Shown here: positions 53,085 to 63,093 of the stretch, piece after piece | Numbering within the stretch: the first letter of the stretch is position 1 | Layout of the letters: the number at the start of each line of letters is the position of its first letter | Origin: Methylocystis sp. IM3 | Lineage (GTDB): Bacteria > Pseudomonadota > Alphaproteobacteria > Rhizobiales > Beijerinckiaceae | NCBI RefSeq assembly: GCF_038070105.1 | Contig: NZ_JBBPBZ010000002.1 | Location: 736,501 to 800,500 of the forward strand | Length of the DNA: 64,000 bases | Direction of reading: 5' to 3' | The notes under the pieces: model-generated | Databases searched by the model: none | The model's input: the letters and a program-made list of their open reading frames with translations, nothing else | Told to the model about the DNA's origin: nothing | Made by a program: the position numbers and the translations under genes

Positions 53085-54254
53085 ATGCGCCATTTTACCC
53101 CTGTCATGGATTTCGATCTCGGCGAGACCGCGACTCTGCTGCGCCAGCAGGTCGAAAACTTCGCGGCGAAGGAAATTGCGCCGCGCGCCGTGCAGATCGA
53201 CGCTGATAATTCTTTCCCGGGCGACCTCTGGCCCAAGATGGGCGCACTTGGATTGCTGGGCGTCACGGTCGCGGAGGAATACGGCGGGGCGGGGCTCGGA
53301 TATCTCGAACATGTCATCGTCATGGAGGAGCTGAGCCGCGCCTCGGCCTCCGTCGGCCTCTCGTACGGCGCCCATTCCAACCTCTGCGTCAATCAGATCC
53401 ATCGCAATGGAACGCCGGAACAGAAACGACGGTATCTTCCCAAGCTCGTTTCGGGAGAGCATGTCGGCGCGCTGGCGATGTCGGAGCCCGGCGCGGGCTC
53501 GGATGTAACCAGCATGCAGCTGACCGCTGAAAGGCGGGGAACGGATTACATCCTAAACGGCGCCAAGATGTGGATCACCAACGGCCCCGACGCGGACATT
53601 GCAATCGTTTATGCAAAGACCGACCTGCAGGCAGGAGCGCACGGGATCACCGCTTTCATCGTAGAGCGGGAGTTTCCAGGGTTCCGTTCGGGGTCAAAGC
53701 TCGACAAGCTCGGCATGCGCGGCTCGAATACGAGCGAGCTGATCTTCGAAGACTGCGTCGTTCCGACCGAGAACGTCCTGGGGCTGCCCGAGCGCGGCGT
53801 CAATGTGCTGATGAGTGGCCTCGACTATGAGCGCGCCGTTCTCGCGGGAGGGCCGATCGGCATCATGCGCGCCTGCATGGATGTGGTTCTGCCCTATGTT
53901 CACGACCGCAGACAATTCGGGCGTCCGATCGGCGAATTCGAACTCATGCAGGGCAAGCTCGCGGACATGTACACGGCGCTGAGCGCGACGCGGGCTTATG
54001 TCTACGCCGTCGCAAGAGCCTGTGACCAGGGGCGAAGCACGCGCAAAGACGCGGCCGCGGCGATTCTCTTTGCCGCAGAGCGCGCGACATGGATGGCGTT
54101 GGAAGCGATCCAATGCCTCGGTGGCAATGGTTATACGAACGACTATCCGGCCGGACGCCTGCTGCGCGACGCAAAGCTTTATGAAATTGGCGCAGGCACG
54201 AGCGAGATCAGGCGGATGCTCATCGGCCGCGAGCTTTTCATGGAGACACGCTAG
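53085..54254 (+). CDS. ivd: Isovaleryl-CoA dehydrogenase
   Basis: FAD acyl-CoA dehydrogenase of leucine breakdown. The ATG at 53085 has GGAG nine bases before it; 389 residues. The catalytic Glu is in [14 protein letters not shown] (Glu249), the position peculiar to isovaleryl-CoA dehydrogenases. The usual C-terminal Glu site instead reads [32 protein letters not shown] and [19 protein letters not shown] are general family motifs. It heads the leucine operon. Confidence 0.95.
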   Translation: MRHFTPVMDFDLGETATLLRQQVENFAAKEIAPRAVQIDADNSFPGDLWPKMGALGLLGVTVAEEYGGAGLGYLEHVIVMEELSRASASVGLSYGAHSNLCVNQIHRNGTPEQKRRYLPKLVSGEHVGALAMSEPGAGSDVTSMQLTAERRGTDYILNGAKMWITNGPDADIAIVYAKTDLQAGAHGITAFIVEREFPGFRSGSKLDKLGMRGSNTSELIFEDCVVPTENVLGLPERGVNVLMSGLDYERAVLAGGPIGIMRACMDVVLPYVHDRRQFGRPIGEFELMQGKLADMYTALSATRAYVYAVARACDQGRSTRKDAAAAILFAAERATWMALEAIQCLGGNGYTNDYPAGRLLRDAKLYEIGAGTSEIRRMLIGRELFMETR

Positions 54255-54271
54255 CTTCCACGCGAGGATGA

Positions 54272-55879
54272 ATGGCCTTTTTGGAAACATCGGTCGATCC
54301 GCGCTCTATGGCCTTCGCGCAGAACCGAGAAACCATGACTGCGCTCGTCGACAAATTGCGCGAGACGTCGGCCAGGCTCCGCGAGGGCGGCGGCGAGGAG
54401 GCGCGGGCGCGCCATCTGTCGCGAGGCAAGATGCTTGTCCGCGACCGGATCGAGGCGCTGGTTGATCCACTTTCTCCTTTTCTGGAGATTGGGCATTTCG
54501 CCGCCTATGACATGTATGACGGCAATCTCGCATCGGCCGGGGTCGTCGCCGGAATCGGGCGCATAGAGGGTCGAGAGTGCATGATCGTCGCCAATGACGC
54601 GACGGTGAAGGGCGGCGCCTACTTTCCCATGACCGTCAAGAAGCACCTGCGTGCGCAGGAAATAGCGGCGCAAAACCGCTTGCCCTGCCTCTATCTCGTC
54701 GATTCCGGCGGCGCCAATCTTCCGACCCAGGACGAAGTTTTCCCAGATCGCGACCATTTCGGGCGCATCTTCTACAATCAGGCGAGGATGTCGGCGCAGG
54801 GGATCGCTCAGATCGCGATTGTCATGGGGTCCTGCACGGCGGGCGGCGCCTATGTGCCGGCGATGTGTGACCAGACGATCATCGTTCGCAATCAGGGAAC
54901 GATCTTTCTTGCCGGGCCGCCGCTCGTCGAGGCCGCGACGGGCGAGCGGGTTTCAGCCGAGCAACTCGGCGGCGCGCAGGTTCATTCCACGACTTCCGGC
55001 GTCGCCGATCACCTGGCGGAAAATGACGCGCATGCGCTGTCGCTTGCACGGGAGGCCGTCAGCCGTCTGGTTGCGCCCCGCGCGCACGGCGGCGCGACGA
55101 GAGAGCCGGCGGCGCCCTGCCATGACGAGAGTGAACTCTACGGGCTCATCCCGGCGGATCTTCGCAGACAATACGACGTCCATGAGGTCATCGCCCGCCT
55201 CGTCGACCGAAGCGAATTTCACGAATTCAAGGCGCTCTATGGCCAGACGCTTGTCACGGGCTTCGCGCGCATCTGGGGCCACGAGGTCGGCGTCATCGCC
55301 AACAATGGCGTCCTTTTTCCTGAAAGCGCGCTCAAGGCGGCGCATTTCATCGAGCTTTGTGTGCAACGTGAGACGCCGCTCGTCTTCCTGCAGAACACGA
55401 CCGGCTTCATGGTTGGCCAGAAATACGAGTCCCAGGGGGTCGCCAAGGAAGGCGCCAAGATGGTGACGGCGGTCGCCACGGCCGCGGTTCCGAAATTTAC
55501 AGTGGTGATCGGGGGGAGTTTCGGCGCTGGCAATTACGCCATGTGCGGGCGGGCCTATTCGCCGCGCTTCCTGTGGATGTGGCCAAACGCACGGATCAGC
55601 GTCATGGGCGGCGAGCAGGCGGCGAACGTGCTGACGCGGGTGCGCAAGAGCGCGCTCGCCGGCCGGGGGCAGCCCTGGCCCCCCGAAGAAGAGGAGGCTT
55701 TCGCCGCCGGCATTCGCGCACAGTATGAGCGACAGGGTAACGCGCTCTACTCGAGCGCGCGTCTCTGGGACGACGGCGTCATCGACCCGCTCGATACGCG
55801 TCGCGTGTTGGCGCTCGCGATTTCAGCAAGTCTCAATGCGCCTGTCGAACAGACGCGTTTCGGTCTCTTTCGCATGTGA
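54272..55879 (+). CDS. mccB: Methylcrotonyl-CoA carboxylase, carboxyltransferase subunit
   Basis: Beta subunit that moves CO2 from biotin to 3-methylcrotonyl-CoA. The 535 residues contain [55 protein letters not shown] and [15 protein letters not shown], matching the MCC type rather than propionyl-CoA carboxylase. It follows ivd by 17 bases. The biotin subunit mccA is two genes downstream. Confidence 0.95.
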   Translation: MAFLETSVDPRSMAFAQNRETMTALVDKLRETSARLREGGGEEARARHLSRGKMLVRDRIEALVDPLSPFLEIGHFAAYDMYDGNLASAGVVAGIGRIEGRECMIVANDATVKGGAYFPMTVKKHLRAQEIAAQNRLPCLYLVDSGGANLPTQDEVFPDRDHFGRIFYNQARMSAQGIAQIAIVMGSCTAGGAYVPAMCDQTIIVRNQGTIFLAGPPLVEAATGERVSAEQLGGAQVHSTTSGVADHLAENDAHALSLAREAVSRLVAPRAHGGATREPAAPCHDESELYGLIPADLRRQYDVHEVIARLVDRSEFHEFKALYGQTLVTGFARIWGHEVGVIANNGVLFPESALKAAHFIELCVQRETPLVFLQNTTGFMVGQKYESQGVAKEGAKMVTAVATAAVPKFTVVIGGSFGAGNYAMCGRAYSPRFLWMWPNARISVMGGEQAANVLTRVRKSALAGRGQPWPPEEEEAFAAGIRAQYERQGNALYSSARLWDDGVIDPLDTRRVLALAISASLNAPVEQTRFGLFRM

Positions 55880-55886
55880 GGGCGTG

Positions 55887-56678
55887 ATGGATCTGATGGA
55901 ATCCAGGGATAGGCGCGGCGTCGTGACTTTGACCCTCAATCGCCCGCACAAGCGTAATGCTTTCGATGCGGCGCTGGTGGAGGCATTGACGCAGACGCTG
56001 CGCCGTCTCGACGCCGACGCCGACGCGCGCGTTATCATATTGACAGGGGCAGGCGAGAATTTCTGTGCGGGCGGCGATATCGAATGGATGCGCCAGGCGG
56101 CGAGCGCCGCGCCGGAGATCAATGAGCGGGACGCATTGGCGCTCGGCGCGATGTTCGAGACGCTCGACAAATTATCGAAGCCAACCTTGGCGCTCGTTCA
56201 GGGCGCCGCATTTGGCGGCGGCGTCGGTCTCGTCGCCTGCTGCGACATCGCCATCGCAGCGAAAAGCGCGAAATTCTGCCTGAGCGAGGTCAGGCTCGGC
56301 CTCATTCCCGCAGTCGTTGGACCCTATGTCGTCAACGCGGTGGGCGCCCGGCGCGCCCGCGCGCTGTTTCTTTCCGCGGAAATCGTCGGCGCCGATTGCG
56401 CCTTCCATATCGGTCTCGTTCACGAGGTGGCGGCGAACGGCGGGCTGACGACCGTACGCGATCGCCTCGTCGAAGCGCTTCTGCTCGGCGCGCCTGGCGC
56501 ACAGGCGCAGGCGAAGCGCCTCGTCGCCCTGTGCCAAGACGGCAGGTGCGATCCCGCTCTGATCGCCGAAACGGCGCGGCTTCTGGCCGAACGCCGTGCC
56601 TCTGCCGAGGGCGTCGCGGGGTTGAAAGGATTTCTTGAGAAGCGCCGGCCCGACTGGCGGGCGCTTCGGACGCCGTAG
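55887..56678 (+). CDS. liuC: Methylglutaconyl-CoA hydratase (enoyl-CoA hydratase family)
   Basis: Crotonase-fold enzyme, 263 residues from the ATG at 55887 (a GTG at 55884 is also possible). Motifs: NRPHKRNAFDAALVEAL, the oxyanion-hole ENFCAGGDIEWM and GAAFGGGVGLVACCDIAIAA, and the acidic CLSEVRLGLIPAVVGPYV. Family alone does not fix the substrate. Its place between mccB and mccA, the usual liu order, indicates hydration of 3-methylglutaconyl-CoA. Confidence 0.88.
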   Translation: MDLMESRDRRGVVTLTLNRPHKRNAFDAALVEALTQTLRRLDADADARVIILTGAGENFCAGGDIEWMRQAASAAPEINERDALALGAMFETLDKLSKPTLALVQGAAFGGGVGLVACCDIAIAAKSAKFCLSEVRLGLIPAVVGPYVVNAVGARRARALFLSAEIVGADCAFHIGLVHEVAANGGLTTVRDRLVEALLLGAPGAQAQAKRLVALCQDGRCDPALIAETARLLAERRASAEGVAGLKGFLEKRRPDWRALRTP

Positions 56679-56679
56679 C

Positions 56680-58677
56680 ATGTTCCACAAAGTCCTCATT
56701 GCGAACCGGGGAGAGATCGCCTGCCGCGTCATCCGGACGGCAAGACGGATGGGCGTCGGAACTGTCGCGGTTTATTCAGAAGCAGACCGTGACGCCCTAC
56801 ATGTGCAGATGGCGGATGAGGCCTGGTTGATTGGTCCGGCGCCGGCGTCCGGAAGTTATCTTTCGATCGACATGCTGCTGGAGGCCGCGCAACGAAGCGG
56901 CGCGCAGGCGATTCATCCAGGCTATGGCTTTCTCTCGGAATCCGCGGACTTTGCGGCGCGGTGCCGGTTGAGCGGATTCGTTTTCATCGGCCCGTCGCCG
57001 GAAGCTATGCGCGCGATTGGCGGCAAGGCGGGGGCCAAGAAGCTCGTCGCGCGCATCGGCGCGCCGACGGTTCCGGGTTTCCATGGCGAAGCCCAGGACG
57101 TGCAGACATTTCTGCAAGCTGCAAAGCGGATCGGCTTTCCGATCGTCGTCAAGGCGTCCGCCGGCGGCGGCGGGCGGGGGATGCGGATCGTCTGGAACGC
57201 CGAAGAACTGCCGATGGCGATGGAGAGCGCAGGACGAGAAGCTTTGGCCGCCTTTGGGGACGGACGGCTGTTGATCGAAAAATATCTCGAGCGGCCTCGC
57301 CATGTGGAGGTCCAACTCGTCGCCGACAGCTTCGGCAATGTCGTGACTTTCCCCGAGCGCGACTGTTCGCTTCAGCGGCATCATCAGAAACTTGTGGAGG
57401 AAACGCCGGCGCCAAATCTCGCGCCTGCGCTGAGGCAGGCGCTGCGCGCGACGGCGTCGGAGATTGCGCGCGCGGCAGGCTACACGGGCGCGGGCACGGT
57501 TGAATTTCTGGTCAAGGACGATGAGTTCTATTTTCTTGAAGTGAATGCGCGATTGCAGGTGGAACACCCTGTGACCGAAATGATCTCTGGCGTCGATCTC
57601 GTCGAATGGCAATTCAGGGTCGCCGCCGGGGACCGGCTCCCCATGAGAGACGAGGAGATCGGGGCGCGCGGCTGCGCGATCGAAGCGCGTATCTGTGCGG
57701 AAGATCCGGCGGAGAACTTTCGCCCTTCTTCCGGTTCCATCTCGCATCTTGTCTTTCCGCCGGAAAGCGCCGCGGTCAGGATCGAGACAGGCGTCCGGAC
57801 GGGCGATCGGGTCTCGCCTTATTACGACTCGCTGCTCGCCAAGCTGATCGTCTGGGACGACGAGCGAGAGGGCGCCGTACGAAAAATGCAGTGGGCGCTC
57901 TCGAAGGTTGAACTCGTTGGCGTCGCCTCCAACCTCGATTTTCTTCGCCGTCTCGTTGACCAGCGCCGCTTCGTCGTCGCTGACGCGGATACGCGTCTTG
58001 TCGATGCGGTTTCGAAAACGTCGCCGCCACCGGATGAAGGAACGAAGCAATGGCTTCTCGCCGCCGCCGCCGCCGCCTGGCGCCAAAAGGCTGAAGAAAG
58101 CGCGCGGTCGACGGCTGCTGCGTCGGGAGAGCGCTGGTCTCCATGGGCCGAGCCGGACGCGTGGAGGCTGGCGGGCCGCCATGCGTCCGAACTCGACTTT
58201 CGTCTCGGCGCCGCGATCCTGACCTGCCGCTTTGGCCTCATCGACGCGAAGCGCTTCTGGATCGAAACGCCACGCGGTCGCTCAATCGTCTCCGCGACCT
58301 TCGACGGCTACAGAATGGGTCTTTGTCTCGACGGCGTACGAAGAGAGTGTTCACTTATTTATGGACCGGATGGTTACGTCGTCGTCCACGAGGGCCGCAA
58401 TTTTGCGCTCGAATGGATTGATCCGCTGGCGCCTCCGGCGCGAGGCGCGGACAGGGAGAAAGGCTTCGTCGCCCCCTTGCCGGCGCGAGTGACGCGCATT
58501 TTCGTCAAGGACGGAGAGCGCGTCATGAAGGGCGCCCCCATCCTGCTGCTGGAGGCGATGAAGATGGAGATTCCGATGAACGCGCCAAAGAGCGGGGTCA
58601 TCGAGGCGGTGCTCTGCAACGAAGGTCAGTCCGTGCAGGAAGGCGAGACGCTCGTCGCCATGGCGGAGGGCGCATGA
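56680..58677 (+). CDS. mccA: Methylcrotonyl-CoA carboxylase, biotin-containing subunit
   Basis: Alpha subunit of 665 residues from the ATG at 56680, one base after the liuC stop. Biotin carboxylase: FHKVLIANRGEIACRVIRTA, ATP-grasp loop KASAGGGGRGMR, EKYLERPRHVEVQLVAD and EVNARLQVEHPVTEM. The C-terminal biotinyl domain has the carboxylation Lys in LLEAMKMEIPMNAPKSG. It shares a four-base overlap with hmgL. The linker domain is Ala-rich but complete. Confidence 0.95.
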   Translation: MFHKVLIANRGEIACRVIRTARRMGVGTVAVYSEADRDALHVQMADEAWLIGPAPASGSYLSIDMLLEAAQRSGAQAIHPGYGFLSESADFAARCRLSGFVFIGPSPEAMRAIGGKAGAKKLVARIGAPTVPGFHGEAQDVQTFLQAAKRIGFPIVVKASAGGGGRGMRIVWNAEELPMAMESAGREALAAFGDGRLLIEKYLERPRHVEVQLVADSFGNVVTFPERDCSLQRHHQKLVEETPAPNLAPALRQALRATASEIARAAGYTGAGTVEFLVKDDEFYFLEVNARLQVEHPVTEMISGVDLVEWQFRVAAGDRLPMRDEEIGARGCAIEARICAEDPAENFRPSSGSISHLVFPPESAAVRIETGVRTGDRVSPYYDSLLAKLIVWDDEREGAVRKMQWALSKVELVGVASNLDFLRRLVDQRRFVVADADTRLVDAVSKTSPPPDEGTKQWLLAAAAAAWRQKAEESARSTAAASGERWSPWAEPDAWRLAGRHASELDFRLGAAILTCRFGLIDAKRFWIETPRGRSIVSATFDGYRMGLCLDGVRRECSLIYGPDGYVVVHEGRNFALEWIDPLAPPARGADREKGFVAPLPARVTRIFVKDGERVMKGAPILLLEAMKMEIPMNAPKSGVIEAVLCNEGQSVQEGETLVAMAEGA

Positions 58678-59606
58678 TTCCTGACAGCGTTCGACTGGTC
58701 GAGGTCGGTCCGCGAGACGGCTTGCAGAACGAAGCCGTGATCGTCCCCCCGCCGCTGCGCGCCCGCCTGATCGGCATGCTGGCCGGCGCCGGGCTCGCGA
58801 AAATCGAGGCCGCTAGCTTCGTTCCGGAAAAGCTCGTTCCGCAAATGGCCGGCGCCGCCGATGTTCTGGCGATGCTGACGCCGTCCCTGCGCGCACGCAT
58901 GGCCGTGCTGGCGCCAAATCTTCGCGGCTTTCAGAAAGCGGTGGAGGCGGGGGCGCGGGAAGTCGCTGTCATAACTGCTGCGTCGGAAAGCTTTGCGAGA
59001 CGCAACATGAACTGCGGGATCGACGAAAGTCTCGCGCGTGCAGGAGATATCGCCGCCTCAGCACGGGCGCAGGGCGTCCGCTTGCGCGGCTATGTCTCCT
59101 GCGCGCTCGGCTGTCCATTCGAAGGGAACGTCGAGCCAAGGCGAGTGGCGGAAATCGTGCGCGAATTCGACAGGGTCGGCTGCGCCGAGATTTCGCTCGG
59201 CGATACAATCGGCGTGGCCACGCCGCTCGCTGCGCGGCGACTCGTCGAACACGTTGCGAAGGAGGTGCCCTTGCAGCGGCTTGCCGGACATTTTCACGAC
59301 ACTTACGGTCAGGCGCTTGCGAATATCTTCGCCTGTCTGGAGACCGGACTTGCCGCCTTCGACAGTTCGGTCGCCGGGCTCGGCGGATGTCCCTTCGCGC
59401 CCGGCGCGACAGGAAACGTCGCCACGGAGGATGTCGTTTACATGTTGCGGGGCTGCGACGTCGAGACCGGCGTCGACCTCGACCGTCTGCTCGACGCGGC
59501 GGCTTTCATCTGCGACGTTTTGGGTCATCCGCCGCGCGGGAGGGTGGCGGTCGCCCGTGCGGGGAGTAGCCGGCCGCCGCCCTGCGCGGGCGCAGGCGAA
59601 GGATAG
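58674..59606 (+). CDS. hmgL: Hydroxymethylglutaryl-CoA lyase
   Basis: Cleaves HMG-CoA to acetyl-CoA and acetoacetate, ending leucine breakdown. The 310 residues show VEVGPRDGLQNE (metal and catalytic residues), ASFVPEKLVPQMAGAADVL, RGYVSCALGCPFEGNVEP, GHFHDTYGQALANIFACLE and a conserved Cys loop in GLGGCPFAPGATGNVATED. Length is normal. The ATG overlaps the mccA stop. Confidence 0.95.
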   Translation: MIPDSVRLVEVGPRDGLQNEAVIVPPPLRARLIGMLAGAGLAKIEAASFVPEKLVPQMAGAADVLAMLTPSLRARMAVLAPNLRGFQKAVEAGAREVAVITAASESFARRNMNCGIDESLARAGDIAASARAQGVRLRGYVSCALGCPFEGNVEPRRVAEIVREFDRVGCAEISLGDTIGVATPLAARRLVEHVAKEVPLQRLAGHFHDTYGQALANIFACLETGLAAFDSSVAGLGGCPFAPGATGNVATEDVVYMLRGCDVETGVDLDRLLDAAAFICDVLGHPPRGRVAVARAGSSRPPPCAGAGEG

Positions 59607-59616
59607 GGAAAACGCC

Positions 59617-60786
59617 ATGCGGATCAGCTCGCAATCGGGATTGAGCGACGAGCAGGTCGCCATTCAGGAAATGGCGAGGCGCTTCGCGGAGGAGCATCTC
59701 GCACCTCATGCGCTGGAGTGGGACAGGGAGAAGATTTTCCCTGTTGAAACGCTTCGAGCCGCCGCCGGGCTCGGTATGGCGGCGATCTATTTGCGCGAAG
59801 AACTGGGCGGCGCCGGACTCTCGCGCGTCGACGCGGCGCTGATCTTCGAGGCTCTATCGACGGGCTGCCCGGCGGTCGCCGCCTATCTCTCGATTCACAA
59901 TATGTGCGGCTGGATGATTGGCGCCTATGGATCGCAGCCGCAAAAGGCGCGCTGGCTGCCGCGGCTCGGCGCCCTGGATGTTTTGACAAGTTACTGCCTG
60001 ACAGAGTCCGGCTGCGGATCGGACGCTGCGGCGCTGCGCACGCGAGCGACGAGGCGCGGCGACAGTTTTTTTGTTTCGGGAGAAAAGCAATTTATTTCTG
60101 GCGCAGGCGCCGGCGGCGCGGCGCATCTTTATATTGTGATGGCGCGCACCGGTGAAGCGGGGCCAGGCGGAATTTCAGCGTTTCTCGTTGAGGGCGACGC
60201 GGTTGGCGTGTCCTTCGGCGCCAACGAAAGAAAGATGGGCTGGAATGCGCAACCGACGCGCGCCGTCATTTTCGACGATTGCCGCGTGCCTGCCGAAAGT
60301 CTTCTCGGAAGAGAGGGCGAAGGCTTCAAGATCGCAATGGCGGCGCTCGATGGCGGCCGAATCAATATCGGCGCCTGCTCGCTTGGCGGCGCCGCGCGCG
60401 CACTGGAGGCGGCGCTCGATTATGTGGGAGAGCGCCGCGCCTTCGGACGGCGCCTTGCGGAGTTTCAGGCCTTGCAGTTCCGTCTCGCCGACATGGCGAC
60501 AGAACTCGAAGCCGCGCGCGCCCTGCTCTGGCGCGCCGCGGCCGCGCTGGATCGGGGCGATAGAGACGCGACCCGGCTTTGCGCCATGGCGAAGCGGATC
60601 GCGACCGATACGGGCTTCGCCGTCGTCGATCATGCGCTCCAGCTATTTGGCGGATACGGCTATCTTTCCGACTACGGGATAGAGAAATTATCGAGGGATC
60701 TCCGCGTGCATCGGATATTGGAGGGCACGAATGAAATCATGCGCCTCATCGTGGCCCGCGAACTTCTCGGGGAGCGGGGCGCATGA
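59617..60786 (+). CDS. Isobutyryl-CoA dehydrogenase (acyl-CoA dehydrogenase family)
   Basis: FAD enzyme of 389 residues, probably oxidising isobutyryl-CoA to methacrylyl-CoA in valine breakdown. The ATG at 59617 has AAGGATAGGG upstream. The catalytic Glu is at the common C-terminal site, ILEGTNEIMRLIVARELL (Glu369). TESGCGSDAAALRT and GFKIAMAALDGGRINIGACS are family motifs. The chain-length assignment is by context: the next gene, overlapping by four bases, is the 3-hydroxyisobutyryl-CoA hydrolase of the same route. Confidence 0.88.
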   Translation: MRISSQSGLSDEQVAIQEMARRFAEEHLAPHALEWDREKIFPVETLRAAAGLGMAAIYLREELGGAGLSRVDAALIFEALSTGCPAVAAYLSIHNMCGWMIGAYGSQPQKARWLPRLGALDVLTSYCLTESGCGSDAAALRTRATRRGDSFFVSGEKQFISGAGAGGAAHLYIVMARTGEAGPGGISAFLVEGDAVGVSFGANERKMGWNAQPTRAVIFDDCRVPAESLLGREGEGFKIAMAALDGGRINIGACSLGGAARALEAALDYVGERRAFGRRLAEFQALQFRLADMATELEAARALLWRAAAALDRGDRDATRLCAMAKRIATDTGFAVVDHALQLFGGYGYLSDYGIEKLSRDLRVHRILEGTNEIMRLIVARELLGERGA

Positions 60787-61841
60787 TGGAACAGGCTGAG
60801 CTTCTCGTCTCGCGTCACGGGCGCCTCGGGCGCATTCGGCTTAATCGGCCGAAGGCGCTGAACAGCCTGACTCTGAGAATGGTGCGGCTTTTCACTCAGG
60901 CGCTGATGGATTTCGGCAAAGACCCGCAGATCGTCGGTGTTCTGGTCACGGGGGAGGGCGAGCGCGGCCTGTGCGCAGGCGGAGACATTCGCGCGCTCTA
61001 TGAGCTTCGTAACGGGGACAAGAGCTATTACAAAACATTCTGGCGCGAAGAATATGAACTCAACGCGCTCATCGCGGCTTTCCGCAAGCCTTACGTCGTG
61101 CTGATGGACGGCCTCGTGATGGGCGGCGGCGTCGGCATATCGGCGCATGGCAATCATCGCATCGTCACCGAGCGGACCAGACTTGCGATGCCCGAGACCG
61201 GGATCGGTTTCATCCCGGATGTCGGCGGCACGTGGCTTTTATCGAGGGCAGGCGGCGCTGGTCTTTATATGGCGCTGTCCGGCGCAGCCGTGTCGGGGAG
61301 CGACGCTGTGAGCCTTGGTCTGGCAGATATCCTGATCGAGTCGGACGGTCTCACCGAACTTGTCGGGCGGCTGCTGTGCGTCTCCGACGAAAGCGAGGTT
61401 TCGACCGCTCTTGCCGATCTCTCACGCCCGCCGGAAAAAAGCGTGCTGATGAAAGAAAGAAGCGCGCTCGACAACGCGGCGGCTCGCCACGGGGTCGAGG
61501 AGATTCTGAACGAGATGGAGGCCAGCGCCTCCGCTTTCCTGCGCGCGGCCGCAGCCGAAATAAGGCATAAATCTCCGACCAGCGTGAAAGTAACTCATGC
61601 GCTCTTACAGCGCGCGTCACGCGCGCGCGGGCTAGAGGAGTGTCTTCTGAACGAATATCGCGCCGCCTGCCGCCTCCTCGAAAGCCATGATTTATACGAA
61701 GGCATACGGGCCGCGGTCATTGACAAGGATCGCGCGCCCAAATGGGCTCCGGCGACGCTGGACGAAGTCACCGACTCGATGGTGAGGAGCATACTGGCCG
61801 GCGATGGCGCTCCGGAGCCAGTCTTTCGAGGCGGCTCATAG
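60783..61841 (+). CDS. 3-hydroxyisobutyryl-CoA hydrolase
   Basis: Crotonase-superfamily thioesterase of valine breakdown, 352 residues, typical of HIBCH. Visible: LNRPKALNSLTLRMVRLF, GLCAGGDIRALYEL, VMGGGVGISAHGNHRIVTER and MPETGIGFIPDVGGTWLLSR with the catalytic Glu. The start overlaps the acyl-CoA dehydrogenase stop (ATGA). Between these two steps a methacrylyl-CoA hydratase is needed; liuC or an enzyme elsewhere may supply it. Confidence 0.93.
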   Translation: MMEQAELLVSRHGRLGRIRLNRPKALNSLTLRMVRLFTQALMDFGKDPQIVGVLVTGEGERGLCAGGDIRALYELRNGDKSYYKTFWREEYELNALIAAFRKPYVVLMDGLVMGGGVGISAHGNHRIVTERTRLAMPETGIGFIPDVGGTWLLSRAGGAGLYMALSGAAVSGSDAVSLGLADILIESDGLTELVGRLLCVSDESEVSTALADLSRPPEKSVLMKERSALDNAAARHGVEEILNEMEASASAFLRAAAAEIRHKSPTSVKVTHALLQRASRARGLEECLLNEYRAACRLLESHDLYEGIRAAVIDKDRAPKWAPATLDEVTDSMVRSILAGDGAPEPVFRGGS

Positions 61842-61908
61842 CTGCTTTACCTCGCTGCGGCCTGCGCCAGTTAGGTTTGGTAGGCGTTCTTCCGAGAAGG
61901 CGGCTCTC

Positions 61909-63093
61909 ATGCATGACCCTGTTGTTATCGTCGGCGCGGCGCGAACGCCTATTGGCGTCTTTCAGGGCGCGATGAAGGAAATACCCGCGCCGTCGCTGGG
62001 AGCATGGGCGATCGAGGCGGCGGTCGCCCAGAGCGGCGTCCCTGTCGCGCAGATCGACGAATGCGTCATGGGGTGCGTCCTGACGGCGGGCCTGGGCCAG
62101 GCGCCGGCTCGGCAGGCTGCGCTCGGCGGCGGGCTGAGCGAGACGACGGCTTGCGTCACCGTCAACAAGATGTGCGGTTCCGGCATGAAGGCCGTGATGG
62201 ATGCCCATGACCGCCTGCGGGCCGACGCGTCCGGCGTGATTGTCGCCGGCGGCATGGAGAGCATGAGTAATGCACCCTATCTCCTCGATCGCGCGCGGGG
62301 AGGCTATCGTCTCGGGCACGGCCGCGTCATCGATCACATGTTTCAAGACGGCCTGGAAGACGCCTATGAGCGCGGCCGCCTCATGGGCGACTTCGCCGAG
62401 GAGTGTGCGCAGGCCTATCAATTCACCCGCGAGATGCAGGACGAGTTCGCCCTGACCTCGCTGCAACGCGCGCAGCGCGCGACAAGGAACGGCGACTTCG
62501 CGGCCGAAATTGTGCCGGTAAAGGTAAAGAGCGGGAAGGACGAGCGTCTTGCATCCGCCGACGAACTGCCCCTTAAGGCGAACGCCGGCGCCATCCCGAA
62601 GCTGCGTCCCGCCTTCCGTGAGGATGGAACGCTCACCGCCGCCAATTCTTCCGCCATATCTGACGGAGCGGCGGGCCTTGTGCTCGCCACGCTGTCAAAA
62701 GCGGAGGCGTTTGGATCGCAACCGCTTGCCCGGATCGTCGGCCACGTCACGCACGCCGGCGCTCCCGCGAAATTTCCGACGGCGCCGATCGCCGCCATCC
62801 GCAAGCTCATGGACAGGATCGGCTGGGCTCTCGGGGATGTCGATCTCTTTGAGATCAACGAAGCCTTCGCTGTCGTGGCCATGGCGGCGGAGCGCGATCT
62901 TTCGCTTCCACACGATAAGGTGAACATTCACGGCGGCGCTTGCGCTCTCGGTCATCCGATTGGAGCTTCTGGCGCTCGCATCCTTGTGACGCTGCTCTTC
63001 GCCCTGGCGCGATACGGGCTCAAACGCGGCGTGGCGTCGCTTTGCATAGGCGGAGGCGAAGCGACCGCAATCGCTATCGAACGCCTGCGCTGA
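61909..63093 (+). CDS. Acetyl-CoA acetyltransferase (thiolase)
   Basis: Thiolase of 394 residues from the ATG at 61909. Nucleophile Cys89 is in TVNKMCGSGMKAV, with GGMESMSNAPYLL, NEAFAVVAMAAERD (His/Glu region) and the C-terminal GGACALGHPIGASGARILV and CIGGGEAT. It is of the biosynthetic/short-chain type and would split acetoacetyl-CoA formed from leucine- or tyrosine-derived acetoacetate. A CoA-transferase for acetoacetate is not in the window. Confidence 0.93.
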   Translation: MHDPVVIVGAARTPIGVFQGAMKEIPAPSLGAWAIEAAVAQSGVPVAQIDECVMGCVLTAGLGQAPARQAALGGGLSETTACVTVNKMCGSGMKAVMDAHDRLRADASGVIVAGGMESMSNAPYLLDRARGGYRLGHGRVIDHMFQDGLEDAYERGRLMGDFAEECAQAYQFTREMQDEFALTSLQRAQRATRNGDFAAEIVPVKVKSGKDERLASADELPLKANAGAIPKLRPAFREDGTLTAANSSAISDGAAGLVLATLSKAEAFGSQPLARIVGHVTHAGAPAKFPTAPIAAIRKLMDRIGWALGDVDLFEINEAFAVVAMAAERDLSLPHDKVNIHGGACALGHPIGASGARILVTLLFALARYGLKRGVASLCIGGGEATAIAIERLR